Assembly (NCBI GenBank): GCA_030834905.1
Contig: JAUQWZ010000006.1
Coordinates: forward strand, 248,001-312,000
DNA from: Aggregatilineales bacterium
GTDB lineage: Bacteria; Chloroflexota; Anaerolineae; Aggregatilineales; Phototrophicaceae
Length of the DNA: 64,000 nucleotides
Direction of reading: 5' to 3'
Below the pieces are notes generated by a model. That model searched no databases. It saw only the letters and a program-made list of their open reading frames with translations, and was not told where the DNA came from. Position 1 is the stretch's first letter; each line of letters starts with the position of its first letter. The position numbers were made by a program, and so were the translations under genes. Shown in pieces: positions 42,719-51,428 of the stretch.

Positions 42719-45205
42719 TTACTGCGGCGGCGCGATCAGACTGATCCGGTCATCCACGATGTAACTCGTGCCAGCTTCCTGCCCGTTCACCGAAACCGGC
42801 ACCCGCTGCTCGCTGACCGGATCATACATGCCGATCACCAGCCGGTAACCCGCGCCCAACTCAGTCACGTTATCCGGCAGCAGAATCGTCCGTTCGTCGC
42901 TGATGAATTCGCCAGCATCCCAGACCAGCGTCGAGTACCAGCCATTTTCGGCGCGCGCGACCGGATCGTCCCAGTTGGCAATCAGGTTGTCGTCCGCGTC
43001 GCGCAGGTGAACGAAAATCGAATAATCGGCGGGCGGCTGCGCCAACGCTTCCCAGTAGAGGTGCATCACCACCCGCCTGCCCTGCCACAGTTCCAGCCCG
43101 CCGATGTCGTAGCCGATATAACGGGCAAAATTCCCAAAGACCACCTCATCAGCGGCGAGTCCGTTCGGCTCCGGCTGAACAAAGCGGTTCTCCAGGTGAA
43201 GCTCGTAGACATCGTAGCGGAAGATGCCGTCGTCCAGCCCCCAGGCGCGGCGCATAATATCGGTTCGCCCCAGCGCGCTGACCACCTGATTCTCAAACTG
43301 CGGCACTGCTTCATAAGCGCCCCGCGTTTCCGGCAGCCCATAGACAAAGTAGGTGACGCCGTCAAGCTGTTCAAGCCGCGCCGGGGCGTCGTCCACGCGA
43401 ATGTCGTGTGTCGGGAAGAAGAACGGCAGCCGATCCACTGACGGCGCAACCACCGACAGGCGCTCGCCCGGATGTTCATCCAGATAGACCTGCAAGCCGC
43501 TGACCACGCTCATCAGCGCGGCATTGCCGGAACGATAGCGGGCGTCATCGTCCGGCAGCGCGTCCGACCACAGGTAATCCCAACCAGCGTTCAGGTCGTA
43601 CACCGCCGACACTACGCCCGGCAGCGACAGCCCAACCAGCAGGACGGCATAGCCCCATTTGAGCAGCGGGCTTTTTCGCGCGGGGGCGTTCGCCAGGCTT
43701 TTCAGCAGCGCCGATCGTCCCAGAATTACCGCCGTCGGTAGAATCAGCAGCGGCACAATAGCGAACGACAGCCGGTAATGGTAGCTGTAGGCATAGAACC
43801 AGGTCACAAAATAAGGCAGCGCCAGCGCCAGCCCGCAGCCGACAATCCGCGCCTGCGATTTCAGTTCAGCATCCCACGCCACCCGCGCGTGGCGAGCCAG
43901 CGCCGCGCCGAGGACAGCCACCCCCGCCGCCAGCGCCAGCCATTCGGGCAGGTTGATGCGGTGAGGATCGAGGATCGACGGCGCTAATCCAAGCAGCACC
44001 AGCCCCAGACCGGGCAGCGTCAGCCGCCAGTTGGGGCGCGGGCGCAGCGACCCAAAATGCACATACGCCAGATAGACCAGCAGCGCCAGCAGCAGCCAGC
44101 CAAATTCGACCCCGCTGCGCTCGGCAAGCGAATGCCAGTAGGCGGGCGGAAAATCGACCGGCGAATAGCCCAGCAGCAGGTTACGCAGATACCACACGCC
44201 GCCCAGCGGCGCGGCGGCGATCAGCGTCAGCAGCGCCAGTTGCAGACGGCCCCACGCGGCGCGAAGATTGAAGCGGACTGAAACCAGTTCGATGGCGACC
44301 ACCAGCCCCATGCCGAGGACAAACGCGCCCATCGTCGGCTTCGTCCACAAGCCAACGCCCAGCATCAGCCCCGCCAGAAGCGCGTACTGCCGACGCGGCT
44401 CGCGCCCGATCCACGCCAGCAGAAAAAACGCCGCCGCCAGCGTGAACAACATCGCCAGCAGGATTTCGAGATCGCCCGCCCGCGACCATTCGCCCACATG
44501 CGGATACAGCGCCCACAGCGCCGCCGCCAGCACGCCAGTGCGGCGGTTGAACAGCCGCGCCGCCAGCACGTAGACCGCCAGGATCGCCCCCAGATGCAGG
44601 AACGCCAGCCCCGCCCGCGCGGCGTGATCGTTGATCGCGCCGTAAGCAAGCTGCCCATAGCTGTACTGAAGCGGCAGAAACTGCGGATAATAAGCGATGG
44701 TGTTCGGAATAGTGCCAAGCTCGGTGTACAGCCGCCCTTCATAGCCGTAGACCCACAGCGCGTCGTATGCTGTGAAGGGCCAATAGGTGATCACGATCCA
44801 GCGCACGACCATCGCCACGGCGATCAGGATGATCAGCAGCCGTTCGTCGAAAGCAAATGGCGGCGGCGCGGAGGCAGTTGGCGATCTGCCGTCATGCCGT
44901 TCGTCTCGCCATTTTCGCCACGCGATTACGACCCCGATGAAAGCCATCACGACGGTGCCGCCGAAGATTAGGTCAAAGCGCAGCAGCGGCGCGCCCTGTG
45001 CCGCGGCGAGCGTGCCCAGCGCCAGCATCCAGACCGTCAGCAGCGCCGGACCCGCCGCCAGCGCGACGGCGGCAGTCTGAACGCGCCGCTGCCAGTCAGC
45101 GCGCGGCAGCAGCGCCAGCGCCCAGGGCAGCCCCAGACCGACAAATATCCACAGAAACGCCGGTGTCCCGGCGAGAGTCTCGCTAATCCAGTACGGCATT
45201 CTCAC
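42719..45205 (-). CDS. GT-C family membrane glycosyltransferase-like protein
   Basis: An 828-residue integral membrane protein with about a dozen helices in residues 10-560 and a soluble extracytoplasmic C-terminal domain (about 590-828). The first large loop after the early helices carries YDALWVYGYEGRLY, an acidic motif at the place used by GT39/ArnT-type polyprenyl-phosphate-sugar transferases. It probably glycosylates an exported protein or glycan; donor and acceptor are unknown. The GTG start is directly after the stop of the upstream gene (an ATG 6 bases on is possible), so the two are coupled. Confidence 0.75.
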   Translation of the reverse strand: MRMPYWISETLAGTPAFLWIFVGLGLPWALALLPRADWQRRVQTAAVALAAGPALLTVWMLALGTLAAAQGAPLLRFDLIFGGTVVMAFIGVVIAWRKWRDERHDGRSPTASAPPPFAFDERLLIILIAVAMVVRWIVITYWPFTAYDALWVYGYEGRLYTELGTIPNTIAYYPQFLPLQYSYGQLAYGAINDHAARAGLAFLHLGAILAVYVLAARLFNRRTGVLAAALWALYPHVGEWSRAGDLEILLAMLFTLAAAFFLLAWIGREPRRQYALLAGLMLGVGLWTKPTMGAFVLGMGLVVAIELVSVRFNLRAAWGRLQLALLTLIAAAPLGGVWYLRNLLLGYSPVDFPPAYWHSLAERSGVEFGWLLLALLVYLAYVHFGSLRPRPNWRLTLPGLGLVLLGLAPSILDPHRINLPEWLALAAGVAVLGAALARHARVAWDAELKSQARIVGCGLALALPYFVTWFYAYSYHYRLSFAIVPLLILPTAVILGRSALLKSLANAPARKSPLLKWGYAVLLVGLSLPGVVSAVYDLNAGWDYLWSDALPDDDARYRSGNAALMSVVSGLQVYLDEHPGERLSVVAPSVDRLPFFFPTHDIRVDDAPARLEQLDGVTYFVYGLPETRGAYEAVPQFENQVVSALGRTDIMRRAWGLDDGIFRYDVYELHLENRFVQPEPNGLAADEVVFGNFARYIGYDIGGLELWQGRRVVMHLYWEALAQPPADYSIFVHLRDADDNLIANWDDPVARAENGWYSTLVWDAGEFISDERTILLPDNVTELGAGYRLVIGMYDPVSEQRVPVSVNGQEAGTSYIVDDRISLIAPPQ

Positions 45206-46366
45206 TCAATCCGCGCCCGGCGCTTGCGGGCGAAATGCCAGGATGCGCCCGCCGCCCACGCTGATATACACCCATCCCCAGTCATTGACCGTCACGTCGA
45301 ACGGGCGATACGGGTAGAACCCCGATCCGCGATAGTTCATCTGATCGACTGTAAAGTTGGATCGTTCCGGCGCGGGATCTTCCGGCATGATCACCCGGAA
45401 CACGCCATCGTCGGGCGTCACGGCGGCAAGCGCGTAGCCGCGCAGTTCCGCCCGGTTGTACGAACCGCCCAGCGCTACCAGCAGCTTTCCCTGTAGTTCG
45501 GGGATAGTGTCGCTCTCATAGGCGGCGATGCCCAGCGGCGTGCTGCCGGTTGGCAAGCTGACCAGCGGCGGCAGCGCATCAGCGCAGTCGCCGCCGGGCA
45601 AATCGGGAATGTTCGCGCCGACACAGTAGGGAAAGCCGAAGAATGCGCCCGGATCGACCAGGTTGATTTCGTCCAGATCGGGCGTGTCGAATAAGCCGTC
45701 CCGCGCTGAATCGACGGCATACAGCCGCGCATTATGAAAGGTCAGATCGGCGGGCTGGCGCAAACCGCTGGCGACAAGCTGGCGGCTGCCGCCTTCCATG
45801 TCAAAGCTCAGGATTGCGCCCGCCTCGCCCTCGTCAAAAGCGCAGGCGTCACACGGCGCGCCAGTGCTGACATAAATGCGCCCGTCGCCAACCGCCACCC
45901 CGCCCGTCCAGAAGCCCGTCCCGGTCGGCAGATCGTCCACCAGCGTTTCGAGATCGCCATCGCGCAGGCGGTACAGGTTCGCGCCGCCGGTGATGTAAAG
46001 CGCGCCGTCGTGATAATCCAAGCCGTTGGGCAGCGTCAGCCCCTCAGCGACGACGCGCGGACGGTCAGGCAGATAGTCGCCGTCGCTGTCGTCCAGCGCC
46101 AGCACCAGCCCGGCGTACGGGCGGGTCGTATACAGCGTATTGTCAGGCGATACCGCCAGCGCCGTAAACGCCAGCTCGCCCAGCGATGGGTCGCTGATCA
46201 CTTCCTCTAAACACGGGATGTAGGTACCCACCCAGGGCTGTGACAGGCTGGTCGGGCGATGAAAACAGGCGATCTCAAGCACCGGCGCGTCGGGCTGCAT
46301 CGAAGCAGCCGACGCCAGCAGCAGGATCATCCATGTGACGACAAATCGTAATGGTACAGCGCGCAA
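45206..46366 (-). CDS. Secreted sorbosone/glucose dehydrogenase-like beta-propeller
   Basis: A 386-residue exported protein with a signal peptide and a six-bladed propeller of the PQQ-dependent glucose/L-sorbosone dehydrogenase type. Visible blade motifs are LTLPNGLDYHDGALYI, GRIYVSTGAPCDAC, LRQPADLTFH and FDVTVNDWGWVYISV in outline. Three Cys pairs suggest disulphides. Whether the cofactor site is functional cannot be judged. The call start is TTG at 46366; an ATG at 46330 inside the signal region is an alternative. It is co-transcribed with the GT-C gene. Confidence 0.8.
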   Translation of the reverse strand: MRAVPLRFVVTWMILLLASAASMQPDAPVLEIACFHRPTSLSQPWVGTYIPCLEEVISDPSLGELAFTALAVSPDNTLYTTRPYAGLVLALDDSDGDYLPDRPRVVAEGLTLPNGLDYHDGALYITGGANLYRLRDGDLETLVDDLPTGTGFWTGGVAVGDGRIYVSTGAPCDACAFDEGEAGAILSFDMEGGSRQLVASGLRQPADLTFHNARLYAVDSARDGLFDTPDLDEINLVDPGAFFGFPYCVGANIPDLPGGDCADALPPLVSLPTGSTPLGIAAYESDTIPELQGKLLVALGGSYNRAELRGYALAAVTPDDGVFRVIMPEDPAPERSNFTVDQMNYRGSGFYPYRPFDVTVNDWGWVYISVGGGRILAFRPQAPGAD

Positions 46367-46437
46367 ACAAGCTACTCCCAGCAGAACGCGCTAGAATAAT
46401 ACTATTGCCGAGTCTGGAACGCGATATTGGATTGCCA

Positions 46438-47436
46438 ATGACTCCCCTACGAATTGCCCTTCTGGGCGCGGGCACGTTTGTCCGCGATGCCCACCTGCCC
46501 GCCCTGCAGCAGCTTCAGGATCAGTTCGAAATCGTCGCCGTGTTCAGCCGCACCCGGGCATCCGCCGAGGCGCTGGCGGCGAAAATTCACCCGACGCCGG
46601 ACATTTACACCAACATCGCCGAAATCTTACAGCGCGACGACGTGGACGCCGTAGACATCGTCCTGCCCATCGAGCAGCTAACGGCGGCGGTGGATATGGC
46701 GCTGGCTTCGGGCAAGCACGTGATCAGCGAGAAGCCGATCACGCCGACGGTGGCGGACGGCAAAAAGCTGCTGTCGGTTTACTCACATCATCCGTCGCAG
46801 GTGTGGATGGTGGCGGAAAACTGGCGCTATGAAGCCGCCTTCATGCGGGCGGCGGACGCCCTCGAACGCATCGGCACGCCCTATCTGTGTCACTGGGCGC
46901 TGCATCTGGGCGTGATGCCGGGCGCTAAGTATTACGTCACCGACTGGCGGCGCTCCGGCACTTTTCCCGGCGGCTTTCTCATGGACGGCGGCGTGCATCA
47001 TATCGCGGCGCTGCGCCTTGTGCTGGGCGAAATCGCACGTGTGACCGCCTTCGCCGCGCAAATGCGCCCCGACCTGCCGCCCGTCGATACCCTGACCGCC
47101 GCGCTCCGGTTTGAGTCGGGCTTGATCGGCAGCTACAGCGTCACCTATGCCAGTACCGCGCCGTTCGCCTCACATCTGACCGTCATTGGCGAAAAAGGCA
47201 CGCTCCGGGTCAACCGCGACTTTCTCGAACTGACGCTCGACGGGCAAACAGAGGCGCTGCCGCTTGCCCCCAGCCAGGGCGTGACCGACGAACTCGCCGC
47301 CTTCGCCAGAGCCGTCCGGCTGGGCGAGCCGCATCACAACTCGCCGCAGCAGGCGCTACAGGATGTCGCCGTCGTCGAAGCGATGCTGCGATCCGCCGAA
47401 ACCGGCGCGTCGGTCGAGGTAGAACAGTTTGTATAG
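46438..47436 (+). CDS. Gfo/Idh/MocA family oxidoreductase (second)
   Basis: A 332-residue NAD(P)-dependent dehydrogenase-like protein. The N-terminal Rossmann motif is LLGAGTFVRDAHLPAL, and ISEKPITPT carries the family's catalytic Lys. A conserved GGVHHIAALR segment near residue 180 supplies the usual active-site His. I start at the ATG at 46438 because upstream in-frame codons overlap the divergent gene's promoter region. It is followed after 38 bases by a carbohydrate kinase gene, suggesting a sugar-acid or polyol pathway. Confidence 0.9.
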   Translation: MTPLRIALLGAGTFVRDAHLPALQQLQDQFEIVAVFSRTRASAEALAAKIHPTPDIYTNIAEILQRDDVDAVDIVLPIEQLTAAVDMALASGKHVISEKPITPTVADGKKLLSVYSHHPSQVWMVAENWRYEAAFMRAADALERIGTPYLCHWALHLGVMPGAKYYVTDWRRSGTFPGGFLMDGGVHHIAALRLVLGEIARVTAFAAQMRPDLPPVDTLTAALRFESGLIGSYSVTYASTAPFASHLTVIGEKGTLRVNRDFLELTLDGQTEALPLAPSQGVTDELAAFARAVRLGEPHHNSPQQALQDVAVVEAMLRSAETGASVEVEQFV

Positions 47437-47474
47437 ACAGGCGGCGTACAAGACCGAAGGTTCAGCCTAAACCC

Positions 47475-48998
47475 ATGACCGTCCTCGTCCTTGATATCGG
47501 CAGCTCGTCGGCGCGCGCCCTGCTGTTTGACGATCTGGCTCGCCCCATTCCGGGCGCGGTCGTGCAGCGCCACTATCAGATGATCACGACGCCGCCGGGC
47601 GCGGCGGTGCTCGATGCGGCAGCCCTGCGCGAAGTGGTCGAAGCGACTATCGATGGTATTTTGCTCCATCCATCGGCGGGCGAAATTCGCGTCGTCGGTC
47701 TGGCAACCTTCGTCGGCAACCTCGTCGGTCTGAACGCGGCGAGACACCCCATCACGCCGGTCTATCTCTACGCCGATACCCGCAGCGCTGACGACGTTGA
47801 GACGCTGCGGGCGCAGATCGATGCGGTCGCTTCGCACGAGCGTACCGGCTGCCCGCTGCACACCGCCTATCACCCGGCGCGGCTGCGCTGGCTGGCGAGC
47901 GCTGCGCCTGAAACTTACGCGCAGGTCGCGCAGTGGGTCGATTTCGCCAGTTACCTGTACACCTGCTGGTTTGGGCAAACGGCGTGCAGCTATTCGGTGG
48001 CGTCGTGGAGTGGGCTGCTCAACCGCGCAACTCTCCAGTGGGACGGCGAATGGCTGCGAACGCTGGGCATTTCTCCAACAGCGCTGCCCGTGCTGCGCGA
48101 CTACGATTCGACGGCGCGGATTCTGACGCCGTCCTATCAAACCCGCTGGCATGCCTTAAGCGCCGTCCCATTCTGCCTGGCGGTGGGCGATGGCGCGGCA
48201 GCGAATATCGGCACCGGCTGCTGCGACAGCACCCGCCTGGCTATGAGCCTCGGCACGACGGCGGCGCTCCGTGTCACCTACCCTCAGCCACAACCATCAG
48301 GCATTGCAGGGGCGCAGCGTGCTGCGCCCGATCCGGCAGCATCACCCGCCGCCGCTGCCCCATCTGTCCCTTACAGCCTGTGGAGCTACCGAGTCAGCGC
48401 CGATCTGCACCTGATCGGCGGCGCGACCAGCGAAGGCGGCAACCTGTACCGCTGGGCGCGGCAAACGCTGCTGCTGCCGGACAGCCTGACCGACGCGCTT
48501 AGCCAGCGTCCGGTGGATGGACACGGACTGACGGTGCTGCCGCTGCTGGCTGGCGAGCGCAGCCCCGGCTGGTCGCCCGACGCGACTGGCACCATAACCG
48601 GACTGCGCCTTTCAACCACGCCGCTGGATATCGCGCAGGCGCTGTTCGAGGGTCTGGCGCTGCGGCTGGCGATCATCTTCGAACAGCTTGGCAGCTTCAT
48701 TGGCGTCAATGCCGAACTAATCGCCAGCGGCGGCGCGCTGTCGCCTTATCTGGCGGGAACGATTGCCAGCGCCCTCGACCAGCCGGTGAACGTCACCGAA
48801 GATACCGAAATCACCGCGCGCGGTGTCGCCATGCTGGCGCTGCGAGCAGTGGGCGTCAATGTGCGCCTGAACGAAGCTCCGGCAGTCGCCTATACCGCCG
48901 AACCCCAGCCCGACGCCGTAAAACTGCTGCGCAAGGCTAAAGAGCGCCAGCAGGCGTTATACCGTACAATGATAGAGAAGAACTACTCGACAGATTAG
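47475..48998 (+). CDS. FGGY family carbohydrate kinase
   Basis: A 507-residue sugar kinase that phosphorylates a pentulose, gluconate or similar substrate with ATP. The first phosphate-binding motif is VLDIGSSSARALLFD, the substrate segment is PVYLYADTRS, and the second domain has AVGDGAAANIGTG and the adenosine motif LIASGGALSPY. About 25 Ala/Pro-rich residues near position 280 come from a GGGGCG palindrome inside the gene (48310-48329). The closest style is the gluconokinase/xylulokinase group; specificity is uncertain. It lies downstream of a Gfo/Idh/MocA gene. Confidence 0.88.
   Translation: MTVLVLDIGSSSARALLFDDLARPIPGAVVQRHYQMITTPPGAAVLDAAALREVVEATIDGILLHPSAGEIRVVGLATFVGNLVGLNAARHPITPVYLYADTRSADDVETLRAQIDAVASHERTGCPLHTAYHPARLRWLASAAPETYAQVAQWVDFASYLYTCWFGQTACSYSVASWSGLLNRATLQWDGEWLRTLGISPTALPVLRDYDSTARILTPSYQTRWHALSAVPFCLAVGDGAAANIGTGCCDSTRLAMSLGTTAALRVTYPQPQPSGIAGAQRAAPDPAASPAAAAPSVPYSLWSYRVSADLHLIGGATSEGGNLYRWARQTLLLPDSLTDALSQRPVDGHGLTVLPLLAGERSPGWSPDATGTITGLRLSTTPLDIAQALFEGLALRLAIIFEQLGSFIGVNAELIASGGALSPYLAGTIASALDQPVNVTEDTEITARGVAMLALRAVGVNVRLNEAPAVAYTAEPQPDAVKLLRKAKERQQALYRTMIEKNYSTD
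48310..48329. repeat. Palindrome inside the FGGY kinase gene
   Basis: GGGCGCAGC (48310-48318) and GCTGCGCCC (48321-48329) flank GT. It has the same GGGGCGCAGC core as the intergenic palindrome family but lies within a coding frame, in an Ala/Pro-rich insertion. Confidence 0.65.
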
Positions 48999-49015
48999 CA
49001 CAAATGTGCTATTAT
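48987..49015 (+). promoter_or_regulatory. Promoter of the Argonaute gene
   Basis: -35 TCGACA (48987-48992), 17-base spacer, extended -10 TG-n-TATTAT (TG at 49007-49008, TATTAT at 49010-49015). It overlaps the stop of the kinase gene. The ~70-base leader can fold as CTGTCT/AGACAG (49021-49026, 49068-49073) around an inner GGATG/CATCC stem. Confidence 0.65.
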
Positions 49016-49090
49016 AGAAGCTGTCTTTTCGACTCGCCAACGGGATGATCCACCCGGCATCCTGACTAGACAGAGAGATGGCTTCTGCTG

Positions 49091-51238
49091 ATGGTTGCGA
49101 TACTTAACGACAAGGAACGCGCATACGTGGCACCTTCCGAGTCCCTCACCTTCTCCGAAGTGTTTCCCGTCAGGCTGGAATCGCTGCCGACGCTCACCAC
49201 CTACCACCTGACATTCAACCACACGGTGACGGCGGCGGAACGGGCGCAGCTTGAGCGCCGGATGGGCGGCAAGCTCACCTACCGCCTGCGCAGCGCTCTG
49301 GGCGGCATGTGGGTGTGGCTGAACGGACACATCCTCACCGATACACCGGCAAACCCGGTCAAACTGGTGATGGCTGCCGACGAAGCCCGCCGCGAACAGC
49401 CAAGCCTGTACAAAGGCTTGGACGGAATCGAAGAGGACTACACCTGGCATCTCAGCCCGGAAGACCTGGCAGAATTCGTCGTGCGCGGTCCCCTGAAGAT
49501 GCTCGAACCGCAGATCCAGCAGGCGCTGGCGCAGACGACGCTGCCGCTTCAGAATGCCCGTGTCGAGCGCGAGTTTCGCGCCCGTTCGTGGGTGGTCATG
49601 GATCAGCCTTCCATCTCGCTGTCGGTCATTTCGCGCCTGATTTACGAGCCTGAGATTGAAGCGTTCGCCACCGCGCTGCCCAAACCAGCCGATCTGATCG
49701 GCTTGCCGGTGACGGATAGAACCTCGTCGATGCAGGGCGAAATTGTCCGGATCGTCGGCACAGTTGAAGAACACCGCGAGCGCCTGCTCAAGCTGACGCA
49801 GCGCGACGAAATGGCGGGACTGATCGCCCGCGCGCCGGACAAGAATCTGGTGCTGCGCGTGCTTTCGGGCAGCAACGAATACGACTACATCTCCAGCGCG
49901 CTGGCGCTGCTCATCCGACTTGAGGATGCCCACCGCTTTGACGTTAATCCGCAGCACGTCGAACGGGCGCTGCACCTGAAGCCCGGTATGCGCGCCCAGA
50001 TCGTCAAGGTTGTCACCGACGTCATCAAGAGCGCCGATCTGATCGGCAACGCCTTCAGCGCCCAGAATGCCCCCGAACTGTTCACCACCCGCGCGCTCGA
50101 AGCCGGGCTGATCTTCGGCGGCAATAAGTCGCGCGATTACGCCCATGACAGGCTCACCGCCGACTTTGAACACAACGGTCCGCTGGTGCGCCGCGAAAAG
50201 GACAGCATCCGCATTACCTTCATCAACGCCCTCTCTGACGAGGTCGATGATTTCATGGAAGCCATGCGCCGCACGTCCGAGCGAACGTTTAACTTCAGGA
50301 TTGACGTGGTGCGCGAGCGCAAGATGCGCGTGTCATCAGAAGCCAATCTCGAAAGCGCCGTTCGCCTGCTGGCAAAAGAAGACGCCGATCTGATGCTGGT
50401 CTTCCTTCCCGACAGCGAAGGCGAGGAAGACGGCGTCAACGCGCTCTACACCAAGAGCCAGACCATCGGGCGCGGGCAGTCGTGCCTCGTCATCCACGAA
50501 TCGACTATGCACAAGCCGGAAGCGATGATCAACGTCATCATGGGCTTGATCGCCCGCGCGGGACATGTGCCCTATCTGCTCGAAGAGCCGCTGCCATACG
50601 CCGACCGCGTCATCGGGCTGGCGCTGGTCAAGCAGCGCAAGCGCAACAGCGACCACCTGATCGGTATCAGCCGCATCTATAAGAGCGACGGTTCACTGCT
50701 GCGCTACGTCATTACCGAAGCGCCGGTGAATGAAGGCGAAGGCATTCCTGACGCCATGCTGGCGCAGTTGTTCCCGTCTCAGCTTTTGAAGCGCAAACGT
50801 ATTGTGCTGCATTTTGATGGCTGGCTGCGCCGCGACGTGCTGCGCGCCATCGGCGGCTGGGAAGATGAACTCGGCGCGACTTTTCTGCCGGTGGAAATCG
50901 TGCAGCGGGCGGTGCCGCGCTTGTATTCTTTCAACCGGGGCAGAATTGAGCAGCCGGCTTCCGGCACGACGTTCCGCATGAACGCGCGCGAAGCCATCGT
51001 CATCACCTCGTCAGCGCCGGGCGACGCGACGCCGCAGCCGCTGTATATCCGCAGCGAACTGCCGCTTTCAATTGACGACGCCGTACACTCCGTCCAGGTC
51101 TTCACGCTGTTCCACTATGGCACGCTCAAACGCCCGAAGCTGCCGGTGACGATTCATCATTCCGACATCATCGAGACGGGCGCGCTGCGCGGCGTGCTGC
51201 CGCAGCACGTCGAAGGCGACGTACCGTTCTGGTTGTAA
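49091..51238 (+). CDS. Long prokaryotic Argonaute, probably slicing-inactive
   Basis: A 715-residue long-type pAgo. N/L1 regions fill about 1-200, a PAZ/L2 region about 200-420 (PAZ completeness unclear), MID about 430-500 and PIWI about 500-715. The MID-PIWI junction reads NVIMGLIARAGHVPYLL then YADRVIGLALV; the C-terminus has LPVTIHHSD. Against the DEDD tetrad (TtAgo D478/E512/D546/D660), the first Asp is Ala511, while Glu550 (GEGIP), Asp576 (HFDG) and Asp692 (HHSD) remain. Target cleavage is therefore unlikely. Inactive long pAgos usually recruit a partner effector. The gene has its own promoter and is followed by a MinD-like gene. Confidence 0.88.
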   Translation: MVAILNDKERAYVAPSESLTFSEVFPVRLESLPTLTTYHLTFNHTVTAAERAQLERRMGGKLTYRLRSALGGMWVWLNGHILTDTPANPVKLVMAADEARREQPSLYKGLDGIEEDYTWHLSPEDLAEFVVRGPLKMLEPQIQQALAQTTLPLQNARVEREFRARSWVVMDQPSISLSVISRLIYEPEIEAFATALPKPADLIGLPVTDRTSSMQGEIVRIVGTVEEHRERLLKLTQRDEMAGLIARAPDKNLVLRVLSGSNEYDYISSALALLIRLEDAHRFDVNPQHVERALHLKPGMRAQIVKVVTDVIKSADLIGNAFSAQNAPELFTTRALEAGLIFGGNKSRDYAHDRLTADFEHNGPLVRREKDSIRITFINALSDEVDDFMEAMRRTSERTFNFRIDVVRERKMRVSSEANLESAVRLLAKEDADLMLVFLPDSEGEEDGVNALYTKSQTIGRGQSCLVIHESTMHKPEAMINVIMGLIARAGHVPYLLEEPLPYADRVIGLALVKQRKRNSDHLIGISRIYKSDGSLLRYVITEAPVNEGEGIPDAMLAQLFPSQLLKRKRIVLHFDGWLRRDVLRAIGGWEDELGATFLPVEIVQRAVPRLYSFNRGRIEQPASGTTFRMNAREAIVITSSAPGDATPQPLYIRSELPLSIDDAVHSVQVFTLFHYGTLKRPKLPVTIHHSDIIETGALRGVLPQHVEGDVPFWL

Positions 51239-51248
51239 GCTGCCCGCT

Positions 51249-51274
51249 AAGGGGTATTCGGTTGAATACCCCTT
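51249..51274 (+). terminator. Hairpin after the Argonaute gene
   Basis: Perfect 11-base arms (AAGGGGTATTC at 51249-51259, GAATACCCCTT at 51264-51274) with loop GGTT lie 10 bases after the pAgo stop. There is no T-run, so read-through into the MinD-like gene is possible. Confidence 0.55.
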
Positions 51275-51428
51275 CCTCAAAACGTCAACTCGAAAGATAA
51301 CCAATCCTACGCTAAGATCAGGCTGGTGGGTATACTATCTGCCGTGATATTGCAGCCACGCCTGAAGGCGTGTACTGTTTACCTGAAATCTCTACCGATG
51401 CGAACCACTTCAACACAGGAGCTACCTG

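Noticed and set aside
48995..50173. A 392-codon open frame on the minus strand
   Set aside because: It is opposite the Argonaute gene, has no motif, and its start has no ribosome site.
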